The notes under the pieces were generated by a model. It did not search any database, had not been told where the DNA came from, and was given only the letters and a program-made list of their open reading frames with translations. DNA of 64,000 nt, from contig NZ_JAAZWC010000024.1 in assembly GCF_013185195.1 (NCBI RefSeq), positions 1 through 64,000 on the forward strand, given 5' to 3'. A program made the position numbers and the translations under genes. The DNA is from Saccharibacillus qingshengii (lineage in GTDB: Bacteria > Bacillota > Bacilli > Paenibacillales > Paenibacillaceae). Below, one piece after another: positions 44,758 through 53,709 of this stretch. Every line of letters starts with the position of its first letter. Position 1 is the stretch's first letter.

Positions 44758-46593
44758 ATGAGAAACCTGAAGGTGAAAACAAAGATTTTGCTGCTGGTAC
44801 TGCTGTCCGGGGTCATGCTTGTGGCAGTGGGATACACGGGGTTTGCCACGATGAAAAAGATGGCGGAGACTTCGGAGACGATGTATCAGAACAATCTGCG
44901 GTCTCTCAATGCGATCGGGCAGGTCGGTTCGAACAACAGCGCGATCGAAGCCTATGTGATGGAAATGATGCTAAACGAAGACTATACGGCAGACCAGAAC
45001 TTGTCGATGGGCATCAGCGACCGAACGGCCCGCAATGCGATGGCCTACGCCGAATTGGAGAAAATCCAGTTGAGCCCGGCCGCCCAGGCACTGTATGCCG
45101 AATACAATCAGCTGACACCGAACTATTTTAACGTCCGCTCCCGGATCGTGGACTTGGCGACGCGCAACCAGAGCGAAGAAGCTTACCGTATGTTCCAAGA
45201 AGAGCTGCAGCCGATTCGCGAACAGGTCAACCAGACGATGAACAAACTCAACTCGCAGCTGCTGAGAGAAGCGCAGAGCAGCAATGAAGCTTCAACCGAG
45301 CTGGCTCAAAGTTCGACCCTTCTTATTGTGATCTGTATCGGAGTCGGCGTCCTGCTGATCGCGGCCGGCGGTTTGTTGATCTCGCGCCTGGTTTCCCTGC
45401 CGCTGCACCGGATGCAGAAGCTGATGCAGCAGGCGGAAGCCGGCGACTTGAGCGTGCAGGGCACCTATTTGTTCCGCGACGAGATCGGGCAGGTGACCTT
45501 GTCGTTCAACCGGATGATCGAAGGGCTGCGCGATATGATCCGCCGGGTCGACGAAAGCGCCGTAACCTTGTCGGCTTCTTCGCAGCAGCTTGCCGCGGGG
45601 GCGGAGCAGACGACCGAAGCCGCCGCGCATATTGCCACTTCGTCTTCGGAGCTGTCGGCCGGATTCGAGCAGCAGGTCAATACCATTGCCGATGTCGGCG
45701 GGTTCGTCGACGAGATGGAGAAGGGCATGCGGCAGCTGGATCGAAGCGGCGAAGAAGTGGCGGTCTCGGTAGACTCCGCGAATGCCGCGGCGGAGCTGGG
45801 CAGCCGGGAGCTTGAGAAAACGATCGGCCGGATGAACGAGATCGACCACAGCGTCACTCACGCGCTGGACGTGGTGACCAGCCTGCGCCGCCGTTCGGAG
45901 GAGATCGGCACGGCCGCCGTATTGATCGATCAGGTGGCGAGGCAGACCAATCTGCTGTCGCTTAACGCTTCGATCGAAGCGGCAAGAGCCGGGGAAGCGG
46001 GCCGGGGATTTGCGGTCGTCGCCCAGGAAATCCGCAAGCTGGCCGAGAGTGCGGCGGCTTCCACGCGGACGATCGGGGAGATCATTGCCGCGATTCGCGA
46101 AGAGTCGGAAGCTGCGGTAATCTCGCTGAACGAAGGGGCGGATCGGGCCAGGCTCGGCGTGGAGAGCGGCCGGGAGATCTCGGAAGTGTTCGGACGAATC
46201 CGCAGCACGGTCTCCGAAGTGCGGCAGGAGACAAGCGAGACGAGCGGGCTGATTCGCGTTCTCTCGCAGCAGACTTCGCGGATTGCCGAGGCTATGCGCG
46301 AAGTCAACGCGATTGCCCGCCAAGGGGCGGCCGGGATCGAGGAGGTCAGTGCCGCCGGAGAAGAGCAGCTGTCCACCATGGAAGAAGTGCAGGGATCCGC
46401 AAAATTCCTTTCCGGACTGGCCGAGGAGCTGCAGACGACCCTGTCCCGTTTCACGTTGGAAGCATCGCCCGGGGAAGAAGGCGCTGCGCCGCAGTCCGCC
46501 GAACCGGATCGTCTCGAAGAAGCCGCAGAGGAGAACGGTCTGGCGGAGACGGACAAGAGTTCCGGCCAAGAACCGCTCCACACGGTAGCCTAA
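44758..46593 (+). CDS. Methyl-accepting chemotaxis protein
   Basis: 611 residues with the standard receptor plan: first span (about 10-30), an extracellular four-helix-bundle sensor of the 4HB_MCP type (about 32-180), second span (about 186-208), HAMP (about 210-262) and the cytoplasmic signalling hairpin, whose tip is VARQTNLLSLNASIEAARAGEAGRGFAVVAQEIRKLA. The ATG at 44758 is preferred over a GTG at 44749 because AAAGGG lies 11 bases before it. It ends with an acidic tail and no CheR-binding pentapeptide. The ligand is unknown. It converges with the response-regulator gene, their stops overlapping by three bases. Confidence 0.95.
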   Translation: MRNLKVKTKILLLVLLSGVMLVAVGYTGFATMKKMAETSETMYQNNLRSLNAIGQVGSNNSAIEAYVMEMMLNEDYTADQNLSMGISDRTARNAMAYAELEKIQLSPAAQALYAEYNQLTPNYFNVRSRIVDLATRNQSEEAYRMFQEELQPIREQVNQTMNKLNSQLLREAQSSNEASTELAQSSTLLIVICIGVGVLLIAAGGLLISRLVSLPLHRMQKLMQQAEAGDLSVQGTYLFRDEIGQVTLSFNRMIEGLRDMIRRVDESAVTLSASSQQLAAGAEQTTEAAAHIATSSSELSAGFEQQVNTIADVGGFVDEMEKGMRQLDRSGEEVAVSVDSANAAAELGSRELEKTIGRMNEIDHSVTHALDVVTSLRRRSEEIGTAAVLIDQVARQTNLLSLNASIEAARAGEAGRGFAVVAQEIRKLAESAAASTRTIGEIIAAIREESEAAVISLNEGADRARLGVESGREISEVFGRIRSTVSEVRQETSETSGLIRVLSQQTSRIAEAMREVNAIARQGAAGIEEVSAAGEEQLSTMEEVQGSAKFLSGLAEELQTTLSRFTLEASPGEEGAAPQSAEPDRLEEAAEENGLAETDKSSGQEPLHTVA

Positions 46594-47267
46594 CGTCCCC
46601 GCAGATACAAGATCGCGATCTGGGTCCGGTCCCGCAGCGACAGCTTGGACAAGATTTCGGTGATGTAATTTTTGACGGTACCTTCGCTCAGATAAAGCCG
46701 GCCCGCAATTTCGCGATTGGACAGTCCTTCGGCGATCAGGCCGACCACCTGCCGTTCCGAAGGGGTCAGGCCGTAGGCCGCCAAACGTAAGGAAGCATCC
46801 GGGTCTTCGGAGCCTTCCGCAGCGGGCGCCTGGACCGGCGGAGGGGAAGGAAGCAGCAGGCCCGCAAGCTTGGCCGCGATATCGGGGTGGATCAGCATAC
46901 TGCCTTCGTGCACGGTCTTGATTCCCTGGATGATCCGGTCGGGCGCGATATTCTTGAGCAGATAGCCGCTGGCGCCGCCGCGGATCGCTTCGACGATGAA
47001 CTCGTCATCGTCAAAAGTCGTCAGGACCAATACCCGCACCTTAGGAAAGCGGGCTTTGATCTGCCGGGTTCCTTCGACCCCGTCGCAGACCGGCATACGG
47101 ATATCCATCAGGACCACATCCACGGCCAGTCCTTGTTCGAGCAGCAGCAGCGCTTCCCGTCCGTTGCCGGCCAAGCCGCTCACCTCGATCCCGGGATCCA
47201 TGCCCAGCATGATCTGCAGGCTTTCCCGGATAAAAATGTCGTCGTCCGCGATGATGATCCGGATCAT
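46590..47267 (-). CDS. NarL/LuxR-type response regulator (LnrK-like)
   Basis: 225 residues: receiver domain (about 1-120) with the acidic pair in IIADDDIF, the phosphorylated Asp in VVLMDIRMPVCDG near residue 56, and Thr/Lys of VLTTFDDDEF and GYLLKNI; then a GerE-type HTH (about 160-220; LTPSERQVVGLIAEGLSNREIA). AAGGAGGAACA precedes the ATG. It is downstream of its kinase gene, after a hairpin of 36 bp. Together they are divergent from an ABC exporter operon, which is probably the regulated target. Confidence 0.93.
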   Translation of the reverse strand: MIRIIIADDDIFIRESLQIMLGMDPGIEVSGLAGNGREALLLLEQGLAVDVVLMDIRMPVCDGVEGTRQIKARFPKVRVLVLTTFDDDEFIVEAIRGGASGYLLKNIAPDRIIQGIKTVHEGSMLIHPDIAAKLAGLLLPSPPPVQAPAAEGSEDPDASLRLAAYGLTPSERQVVGLIAEGLSNREIAGRLYLSEGTVKNYITEILSKLSLRDRTQIAILYLRGR

Positions 47268-47284
47268 GATTGTTCCTCCTTGGA

Positions 47285-47320
47285 GCGAAAAAGAAGGCAG
47301 TCCGCTGCCTTCTTTTTCGC
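47285..47320 (-). terminator. Intercistronic hairpin between kinase and regulator genes
   Basis: GCGAAAAAGAAGGCAG pairs exactly with its complement across a four-base loop. On the minus strand it lies right before the regulator's ribosome-binding site, so it may attenuate or process the kinase-regulator mRNA. Confidence 0.6.
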
Positions 47321-47360
47321 TTTTTCTATTCGGGGTAGGTGAAGCGTTCTTCGGCCGTGC

Positions 47361-48518
47361 TTATTCCGTCGTACCCGTACGAATCGGCAGCCGCGTCACC
47401 ACGGTAAAAGGCGGACCCGGATCGATTCGCAGTTCGCCGCCCAGATGACGGGTGCGCTCGGTCATACCGCGGATGCCCATACCGGCCCGGACCGTCGGCG
47501 CCGCCTGGGTCTGCAGGTCGTCTGGTTTGATGTCGCCGGCTTGGCCGCTGCACACTTTTGTCGTGACGGCATCCGGCTCATAGATCAGGGTCAGTTCGAT
47601 GTACTCCGCCCGACCGTGCCGCAGCGCGTTGGTCAGCGACTCCCGGGCATTCTGATACAGGGCGACGCGGTAGCTCGGGTACAGCGCGTAGGGAATGCCC
47701 TGAATACGGTACGTCGTCCGCATGCCGGTTTCGCGGCCCGTATCGTCCAGCAGCCGGTCCAGCGCATATTCGTGCTCGGCCCGGCTGACCGTGGTTCCTT
47801 TTTTGACCGACAGCCGAATTTCTTCCATACTTTCTTCCAACTGCCTGCGGATTTGTTCCAGCATGCCGGAGGCCCGCTCGCGCTCCGTCGGCAGAATGCG
47901 CATCGCCGCTTCCATCATCATCTTGATCCGGATCAGCCGGTGACCGATATCGTCGTGCAGTTTGCGCGCAAGCCGTACCCGTTCTTCGTCCTGGGCTTCT
48001 TCTTCGATTCGCAGGGCAAAAGCCGCCAGGCGCTCGCGTTCTTCGCCGAGTTCGAAATGATGCATCCGAAGCTCGTCGTACCGCACCACGTCTTCAAGGC
48101 GGCGGCGTTCGCTGATCTCAAGCATCAGAAGCAGAACGGCGCTGAGCAGAAAAGCCAGATTGGCATTGAGCCGCACGGAGATTTCCGCTCCCGCGAGCGC
48201 AAGGTTCAAAGCCAGCAGGTGGCCGGCGGCCATCAGCCCTTTGGAAAACGGATCGCTCTGCATATAACCGGGCAGACTGGACAGCGACAGAAACAGCAGA
48301 GCCGGGCCGAAACGTTCGACGAGCCAGAAAGAAATCAGAATCTGCACGACCTGAAACGCAGTCCGCAGCCGCTCCGGCAGACCCAAACGTTCCGCAGCCG
48401 TCAGAGCCGCAAACAGCAGAACGCCCGCTACATACGTTTTGATCTCCCCGCTTGGCGCCGTGTACAGGCCTGCGGCGGCCGAAATCAAAATCAGAACTCC
48501 GCGTATCGCAAACCTCAA
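47361..48518 (-). CDS. NarL-type sensor histidine kinase (LnrJ-like)
   Basis: 385 residues. The first 140 are mostly hydrophobic, with five or six spans and no large extracellular loop, as in intramembrane-type sensors. A coiled link (about 145-185) leads to the HisKA_3 dimerisation helix with the phospho-acceptor His in ARKLHDDIGHRL (near 192), then the ATPase domain with N-box ESLTNALRHG and G-box GMGIRGMTERTRHLGG. The start is TTG, with GGGAGTGG upstream on the minus strand. Kinases of this shape often sense envelope-active compounds such as lipopeptides or polyenes; that is inferred from family context. Confidence 0.9.
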   Translation of the reverse strand: MRFAIRGVLILISAAAGLYTAPSGEIKTYVAGVLLFAALTAAERLGLPERLRTAFQVVQILISFWLVERFGPALLFLSLSSLPGYMQSDPFSKGLMAAGHLLALNLALAGAEISVRLNANLAFLLSAVLLLMLEISERRRLEDVVRYDELRMHHFELGEERERLAAFALRIEEEAQDEERVRLARKLHDDIGHRLIRIKMMMEAAMRILPTERERASGMLEQIRRQLEESMEEIRLSVKKGTTVSRAEHEYALDRLLDDTGRETGMRTTYRIQGIPYALYPSYRVALYQNARESLTNALRHGRAEYIELTLIYEPDAVTTKVCSGQAGDIKPDDLQTQAAPTVRAGMGIRGMTERTRHLGGELRIDPGPPFTVVTRLPIRTGTTE

Positions 48519-48602
48519 TATTTTCCACTCCCGTCGCTATCCCTGCATTTTGCCGCGGCACCTTGTCTTTTTTCGATTATAGCATGCGGGTCCGGCCGGA
48601 GC

Positions 48603-48624
48603 GGAGGTGACTTTGGTCATCTCC
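48603..48624. promoter_or_regulatory. Palindrome in the kinase-exporter divergent region
   Basis: GGAGGTGAC (48603-48611) and GTCATCTCC (48616-48624) form an inverted repeat with one mismatch and a 4-bp spacer. It lies between the two divergent operons and is a good candidate for the response-regulator site. A second TGACTTT half-site is at about 48639. Confidence 0.5.
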
Positions 48625-48725
48625 CTGCGTCCAACCCATGACTTTCTGTACCTGTGCCAATAAAGAAAGCCCCGTACAATACGGATATAACCAGTGAAGC
48701 GGAAACCGCGAAAGGGGACAAGAAG

Positions 48726-49661
48726 ATGTCTTTTGTAGAAATCAAAGATGTTGTCAAGCGTTACGGAAGCCGGATTTCGGTCGATCATCTGAATTTGAAT
48801 ATCGAAGAAGGCGAAGTGCTGGGGCTGCTCGGACCGAACGGCGCGGGAAAAAGTACGACCATCGGGATGATCTGCGGGCTGATCGGAATCGACAGCGGCG
48901 AGGTCCGGGTAGGCGGCCTCTCGGTCAAAGAATCGCCGATGGAAGTCAAACGCATGCTCGGCCTGGTGCCGCAGGATCTGGCGCTGTACGAGAAACTGCC
49001 CGCCGAAGAAAACGTGATGTTTTTTGCCCGGCTGCACGGCCTGCGCGGTTCCCTGCTGAAGCAGAGCGTGAAGGAAGCGCTGGAATTCGTCGGTCTGGAA
49101 GACAAGGCCAAGGAGCTGCCGGCGACTTTCTCGGGAGGCATGAAGCGGCGTCTGAATATCGCCTGTGCGATTATGCACCGGCCCAAGCTCGTCATTATGG
49201 ATGAGCCGACCGTCGGGATCGATCCGCAGTCGCGCAATCATATCCTGGAAGCGGTGCGCGAGTTGAACCGGGCGGGTTCGACCGTCATTTATACCAGTCA
49301 TTACATGGAAGAAGTCGAAGCGGTCAGTTCGAGGGTCGCGATCATCGACCGCGGACATCTGATCGCTTCCGGCACCCAGTCGGAGCTGTGCGAGCGCGCC
49401 GCTCAGCAGGAACGCATTCTGCTGCAGGTCACGCCGGTTACGGAAGAACTGTTGAGAGAACTGAAGGAGCATCCGCGGATCGAAGCGGTCGAGGCCGACG
49501 GAGACCGGATCACGCTCTACCTGTCTTCGGCGCAGCGCAGTCTGCAGGATGTGCTGTTTATCTGCGCCCGGCACGAAGCGCTGATCGGCTCGCTCGAATG
49601 CGAAGCGCCGAATCTCGAATCGCTGTTCCTGAATTTGACCGGACGCACGCTGAGAGACTGA
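48726..49661 (+). CDS. ABC transporter ATPase (LnrL-like)
   Basis: 311 residues with Walker A GPNGAGKSTT (about 38-47), signature FSGGMKRRLNIACA and Walker B LVIMDEPTVGIDP, and a DrrA-type C-terminal extension. The ATG at 48726 has AAAGGGG upstream. It is followed 13 bp on by the first of two ABC-2 permeases, the gene set of multidrug or antibiotic exporters. Confidence 0.93.
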   Translation: MSFVEIKDVVKRYGSRISVDHLNLNIEEGEVLGLLGPNGAGKSTTIGMICGLIGIDSGEVRVGGLSVKESPMEVKRMLGLVPQDLALYEKLPAEENVMFFARLHGLRGSLLKQSVKEALEFVGLEDKAKELPATFSGGMKRRLNIACAIMHRPKLVIMDEPTVGIDPQSRNHILEAVRELNRAGSTVIYTSHYMEEVEAVSSRVAIIDRGHLIASGTQSELCERAAQQERILLQVTPVTEELLRELKEHPRIEAVEADGDRITLYLSSAQRSLQDVLFICARHEALIGSLECEAPNLESLFLNLTGRTLRD

Positions 49662-49674
49662 GGAGGAATAGACG

Positions 49675-50838
49675 ATGCGAACTTTTTATATCGTGGCGCT
49701 CAATCAGCTCAAACGGACGCTGCGGATGCGCAGGGTGCTGATCAATATGTTCCTGCTGCCTCTGATCGTCATCTCTTTGCTGGGGACGGCACTGGGAAGC
49801 GTAAACGACATGGGCGGAGCCGAAGACGCGAAGATTGATCCGGTTACGCTTGCGCTGGTCAAAAGCGAAGACTCGCCGCTGCTGGACGGTTACCTGTCCG
49901 ACGAAGGCGTGGCGCGTTATCTGAACGTTGTCGAAGTGCCGGATCGGCAGCGGGCGCAGGAGAATCTGCGGACCGGAGAAGCCGATTATGCGCTGATCGC
50001 AGCTCCGGGCTTCGATCGGGCGGTGGTGTCTGGCCGGGCCGCTTCGCTGGAGCTTATCCGCGGCAGCAGCCATTCGGAGAACCGGGTAGCGGAAAATGTG
50101 CTGCGGCCGTTTATCGATGCGCTGAACGACCGTTCGGCGGCAGCCAAGCTGCTGGGGCCTCAGGCGCTGCAGACCTACGAACAGCTGCCCGCTGCGTTAG
50201 CGCAGGTGCAGGACGGCGTACTCGGAGCGGAGGGCGGGAGTTATACGGCGTTTCAATATTATGCGGCCTCCATGCTGGTGATGTTCATGATGTATTCGGG
50301 ACTCAGCCTCAGCGGCAGCCTGCACGGGGAAAGGGAAAACCGGACGCTGCAGCGGATGTATGCCATGCCGATCCGGCCGATTCATCTGTTCGCGGGCAAA
50401 GTGGCGGCGGCCGGTGCCGTAGCGGGACTTCAGTCGCTCAACATTATCCTGATATCCAAATGGGGCTTTGGCGTCGATTGGGGCGGGCGGCCGTGGATGC
50501 TGGCGGCGGTATGCCTGCTGATGATCGTTTTCACGATGGGCATGGCAATTACCGTTACGTTCCTGACAACGACGCAGCCGCAGAGCGCTTCGATCATGCA
50601 GGGGCTGATCGTGGCCATGACGTTTCTCAGCGGAGGATATGTTCCTTTTGAAGGCTGGATCCAAAAGATCGGCAATTTCACGGTAAACCGCTGGGCTTCG
50701 GAAAGTATTCTGCGTATGATGCTGCACGAACCGGCCGGGCATATCGGAGCTTCGATCGCCATACTGGCGCTCATCAGCGCACTGCTGCTTGCCTTGGCGC
50801 TTACGGTATACGGAAGAAAGGGGTACGCGTATGAATAG
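49675..50838 (+). CDS. ABC-2 type permease (LnrM-like)
   Basis: 387 residues: one N-terminal span (about 20-42), a large extracellular part (about 45-190) and five C-terminal spans (about 200-380), the ABC2_membrane_3 plan. TGAGGAGGAA precedes the ATG. It overlaps the next permease gene by eight bases, so the two are made together and probably form a heterodimer with two copies of the ATPase. Confidence 0.92.
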   Translation: MRTFYIVALNQLKRTLRMRRVLINMFLLPLIVISLLGTALGSVNDMGGAEDAKIDPVTLALVKSEDSPLLDGYLSDEGVARYLNVVEVPDRQRAQENLRTGEADYALIAAPGFDRAVVSGRAASLELIRGSSHSENRVAENVLRPFIDALNDRSAAAKLLGPQALQTYEQLPAALAQVQDGVLGAEGGSYTAFQYYAASMLVMFMMYSGLSLSGSLHGERENRTLQRMYAMPIRPIHLFAGKVAAAGAVAGLQSLNIILISKWGFGVDWGGRPWMLAAVCLLMIVFTMGMAITVTFLTTTQPQSASIMQGLIVAMTFLSGGYVPFEGWIQKIGNFTVNRWASESILRMMLHEPAGHIGASIAILALISALLLALALTVYGRKGYAYE

Positions 50839-52000
50839 CATATGGATCGCCCGGAATCTGGTTCAGCGGGCTTTGGGAAACTTCAGGGGCATTCTCTCGT
50901 ATCTGATTCTTCCGGTAGCAGTCGTATCGGGGGCCGTGGGACTGCTGGGCGGCGGAATATCCTCGCCGGATGCGCCGATCGCTTACGTCAACTTGGACAG
51001 CGGACCGGCGGGCGAGCGGCTTCTGGCCGGGTTGGCTGTCCGCGAAGGCCGGGAACTTCAGGCCGAACCGGACGAGGCGGCGATCAAGCGGGGCGTGACG
51101 GATCGCGATCTGCAGTTCGGCGTCGTGATTCCGGAAGGATACAGCCGCGCCCTGATCGAGGGAGGCTCCGCCGCGCCGATCTATTATCAATTGAATCCGA
51201 CCGAAGATTCGATGCTGCTGAAGCTGTCCGTGGCTTCGGAACATAAACGGCTGTCCGATGCGGCGGCGGTGGTCCGGGAAGAAGCGGCGGAAAGCGGTTC
51301 GTCTTCGCCGGAAGAGGTCTCCGGACGTTTCGGCGAACTGCTTGAAGCGCAGGAAAACGAAGCTGTCCGCGCGGTGGTGACCGACCCGCAGCTCTATCCG
51401 AAAGACGGCATCCACAATGTGATCGGGTTCACGCTGCTGTTTCTGATGGGACTGGCCGGCACCTGCGTATCGCTTATTCTCGAAGACCGCAGACAAGGCA
51501 CGATGGCCCGCATTTTCACGGCACCGGCCGGATCGCTCCAGATTGCGCTGGGCAATTTCCTCGGATGTTTCGTGCTGGGCTGGCTGCAGATCGGCCTGCT
51601 GCTGCTCGTCACGCGGGGAGTGCTGCGTTACGATTACGGGGTTCCGCTGTGGCTGCATGCCGCCGTGCTGACGGCTTTTATGCTGGTGACGATCGGACTT
51701 GCCAGCGCATTGGCCGGTATCGTGCGAAATCCCGACAATGCCCCGATGCTTAACACCTTTATCATTACGCCGACCTGTATGCTGGGAGGCTGTTTCTGGA
51801 AGATCTCGATTATGCCGGATTATCTGCAGACCGCTTCGAATTTCATGCCCCAAAAATGGGCGATCGAAGCGGTGCAGCGGGTGGCGGATGGCGGAGGACT
51901 GCACGAAGCGGCCATGCCCCTGCTGATTCTGCTGCTGATGGCGTTCGTGCTGCTCGCAATCGGCTCCGTCATTTTGAAACCGGGCGAACGCGCCGCCTGA
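50831..52000 (+). CDS. ABC-2 type permease (LnrN-like)
   Basis: 389 residues with the same plan as the preceding permease: a span near 20-42, an extracellular domain (about 45-195) and five or six spans to the end. The ATG at 50831 overlaps the stop of the upstream gene. Having two distinct ABC-2 permeases after one ATPase, beside a NarL-type two-component pair, is the composition of the Bacillus subtilis LnrLMN linearmycin-resistance exporter, although the real substrate here is unknown. Confidence 0.9.
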   Translation: MNSIWIARNLVQRALGNFRGILSYLILPVAVVSGAVGLLGGGISSPDAPIAYVNLDSGPAGERLLAGLAVREGRELQAEPDEAAIKRGVTDRDLQFGVVIPEGYSRALIEGGSAAPIYYQLNPTEDSMLLKLSVASEHKRLSDAAAVVREEAAESGSSSPEEVSGRFGELLEAQENEAVRAVVTDPQLYPKDGIHNVIGFTLLFLMGLAGTCVSLILEDRRQGTMARIFTAPAGSLQIALGNFLGCFVLGWLQIGLLLLVTRGVLRYDYGVPLWLHAAVLTAFMLVTIGLASALAGIVRNPDNAPMLNTFIITPTCMLGGCFWKISIMPDYLQTASNFMPQKWAIEAVQRVADGGGLHEAAMPLLILLLMAFVLLAIGSVILKPGERAA

Positions 52001-52018
52001 AGCGGCGGCAGACGAAAA

Positions 52019-52066
52019 CACCCCGGCCAAACCTCGCAGTATACGGGGTTCGGCCGGGGCTTTTTC
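52019..52066. terminator. Terminator between exporter and stator genes
   Basis: CCCCGGCC (52021-52028) pairs with GGCCGGGG (52052-52059), with a T run after it on the plus strand and a shorter one on the minus strand. Confidence 0.85.
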
Positions 52067-52093
52067 GAGTTTTGAAATACGCTTCTGCGAAAT

Positions 52094-52933
52094 CTATCCG
52101 GCCGGGGCAGCCGGCGCCGCGGCACCGTCGGACTGAAGCTGGCGGAGCACGGTGATCTCTACCCGCCGGTTCTGCTGTCTGCCTTCCACGGTAGCATTGT
52201 TGCCGACCGGCCGCGTATCCGCGTAACCGGCATATTGGAATTGGGACGGAGGCAGGCTGCGGACATCGATAAAGTAGCGAAGGACCGACAGCGCCCGATC
52301 GCCCGACAGCTCCCAGTTATCGGCATACCGTCCGCCTTTGATCGGCTGGTTGTCGGTATGGCCTTCGATACTGATCGTCGCGCCGATCGTGCCGAACAAG
52401 CTCGACAGCCGATCCAGAATACCCGCGGCGCCGCTTTTGAGATCGGCCCGGCCGATATCGAACAGGAAGCGGTCGCTCAGCGTGATCGAGATCCCCTGCG
52501 GTTTGTCGGCGACAAAAATCTGGTCCTGCAGGTTGTTTTCTTCCACATAGGATTGAATGGTCTGAAGGAAGCCGGCCAGCTGCCGTTCCTGTTCGCGGAA
52601 AGCCAGTTCGCGCGTGGTCGGCTCGTCTTCCGGCACCGGTTCGATCTGGGCTTGTTCTCCGCCCGTGCCTTCGTCATCTCCTTCGCTGCCGGGGATCTGC
52701 TGCCCCTGTTCGCCCGTGATTTTCGGTCCGCCATCCAGAATGCTGGTACCGGCTTGAAACGTCGTTTGCAGCGATCCCGAGACGGCTTCGTATTTCTCCG
52801 CATCGATCGTACTGACCGCATACATGATAATAAAAAAGATCAGCAGCAGCGTCAGCAGATCGGCATACGTAATCAGCCAGCGTTCCTGTTGATGCGCGGG
52901 GCCTTCCCGGCGTTTGCGGCGGCGTCTGCTCAT
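52094..52933 (-). CDS. Flagellar stator subunit, MotS/MotB type
   Basis: 279 residues: a very basic N-terminus (MSRRRRKRREG), one span with the ion-binding Asp in RWLITYADLLTLLLIFFIIMY (Asp near 24), a linker and a C-terminal OmpA-like peptidoglycan-binding domain (about 150-265; EGHTDNQP). The span resembles MotS of Bacillus, the sodium-type stator, more than MotB (which reads LVPYADILTLLLALFIVLY), so sodium coupling is likely but not certain. Start overlaps the stop of the upstream motP-like gene (ATGA). Confidence 0.88.
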   Translation of the reverse strand: MSRRRRKRREGPAHQQERWLITYADLLTLLLIFFIIMYAVSTIDAEKYEAVSGSLQTTFQAGTSILDGGPKITGEQGQQIPGSEGDDEGTGGEQAQIEPVPEDEPTTRELAFREQERQLAGFLQTIQSYVEENNLQDQIFVADKPQGISITLSDRFLFDIGRADLKSGAAGILDRLSSLFGTIGATISIEGHTDNQPIKGGRYADNWELSGDRALSVLRYFIDVRSLPPSQFQYAGYADTRPVGNNATVEGRQQNRRVEITVLRQLQSDGAAAPAAPAG

Positions 52934-53709
52934 CGCGAAACCGCTCCGGCCGGTCTATCGCTGCGTTCATCGTCGAGGTAAGTGCCGAGTTTCTTGCGGA
53001 CCAGATTCGGATTCTCCGCGTTCTGGACAGACAGCAGGCCTTCGAGCATCATCTCCATCACTTGAACCTCCTCTTCGCCGCGCGCCCGGATCTTGGATGC
53101 GATCGGCAGGAAAATCAGGTTGGCGCTGGCGACTCCGTACAGGGTAGCGATAAAAGCGACGGCGATCGACGAACCGAGATTCGCCGGTTCCGTCAGGCTG
53201 CCCAGCACGCGGATCAATCCCATCACGGTTCCGATAATTCCCATGGTAGGCGCATAGCCTCCGGCGGATTCGAAAATTTTGGCATAGCCGTCGAACTTGT
53301 CCTGGCGTTTGTCGATCTCGAGTTCAAGAATATGCCGGATCAGCGACTGGTCGCTTCCGTCCACGATCAAGCTGAGACCTTCCCTCATAAAAGGATGTTC
53401 GTGCGTTTCCGCCGTTTGTTCAAGCGCCAGAATCCCCGAACGCCGGGCGACGGAAGACAGGCCGGCGAGATCTTCGATCAATTCCTCGGAGTCGGACGGG
53501 CGCGAACCAAAAGCCAGACGGAGCGCTTCGGGGAGCTGCCGCAGTCTTTTCCACGGGAAGCTGATGACTACCGCCGCCGCCGTTCCGCCGAATACGATCA
53601 GGGCGGCAGCGCCCTGGAGCAGGCCTCCGGCCTGCCCTCCTTCCCACAAGAATCCGCCGATCAAAGCGGCAAATCCGGCGATAATTCCGATAACAGTCGT
53701 AATGTCCAT
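52930..53709 (-). CDS. Flagellar stator subunit, MotP/MotA type
   Basis: 259 residues with four spans (about 4-22, 30-50, 150-172 and 182-202) and the cytoplasmic loop between spans two and three that meets the rotor protein FliG. The TM3-TM4 stretch GGYAPTMGIIGTVMGLI and TLYGVASANLIFLPIA is typical. It opens MDITTVIGIIAGFAALIGGF, closer to MotP than MotA. First gene of a two-gene stator operon without other flagellar genes nearby. Confidence 0.88.
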   Translation of the reverse strand: MDITTVIGIIAGFAALIGGFLWEGGQAGGLLQGAAALIVFGGTAAAVVISFPWKRLRQLPEALRLAFGSRPSDSEELIEDLAGLSSVARRSGILALEQTAETHEHPFMREGLSLIVDGSDQSLIRHILELEIDKRQDKFDGYAKIFESAGGYAPTMGIIGTVMGLIRVLGSLTEPANLGSSIAVAFIATLYGVASANLIFLPIASKIRARGEEEVQVMEMMLEGLLSVQNAENPNLVRKKLGTYLDDERSDRPAGAVSR

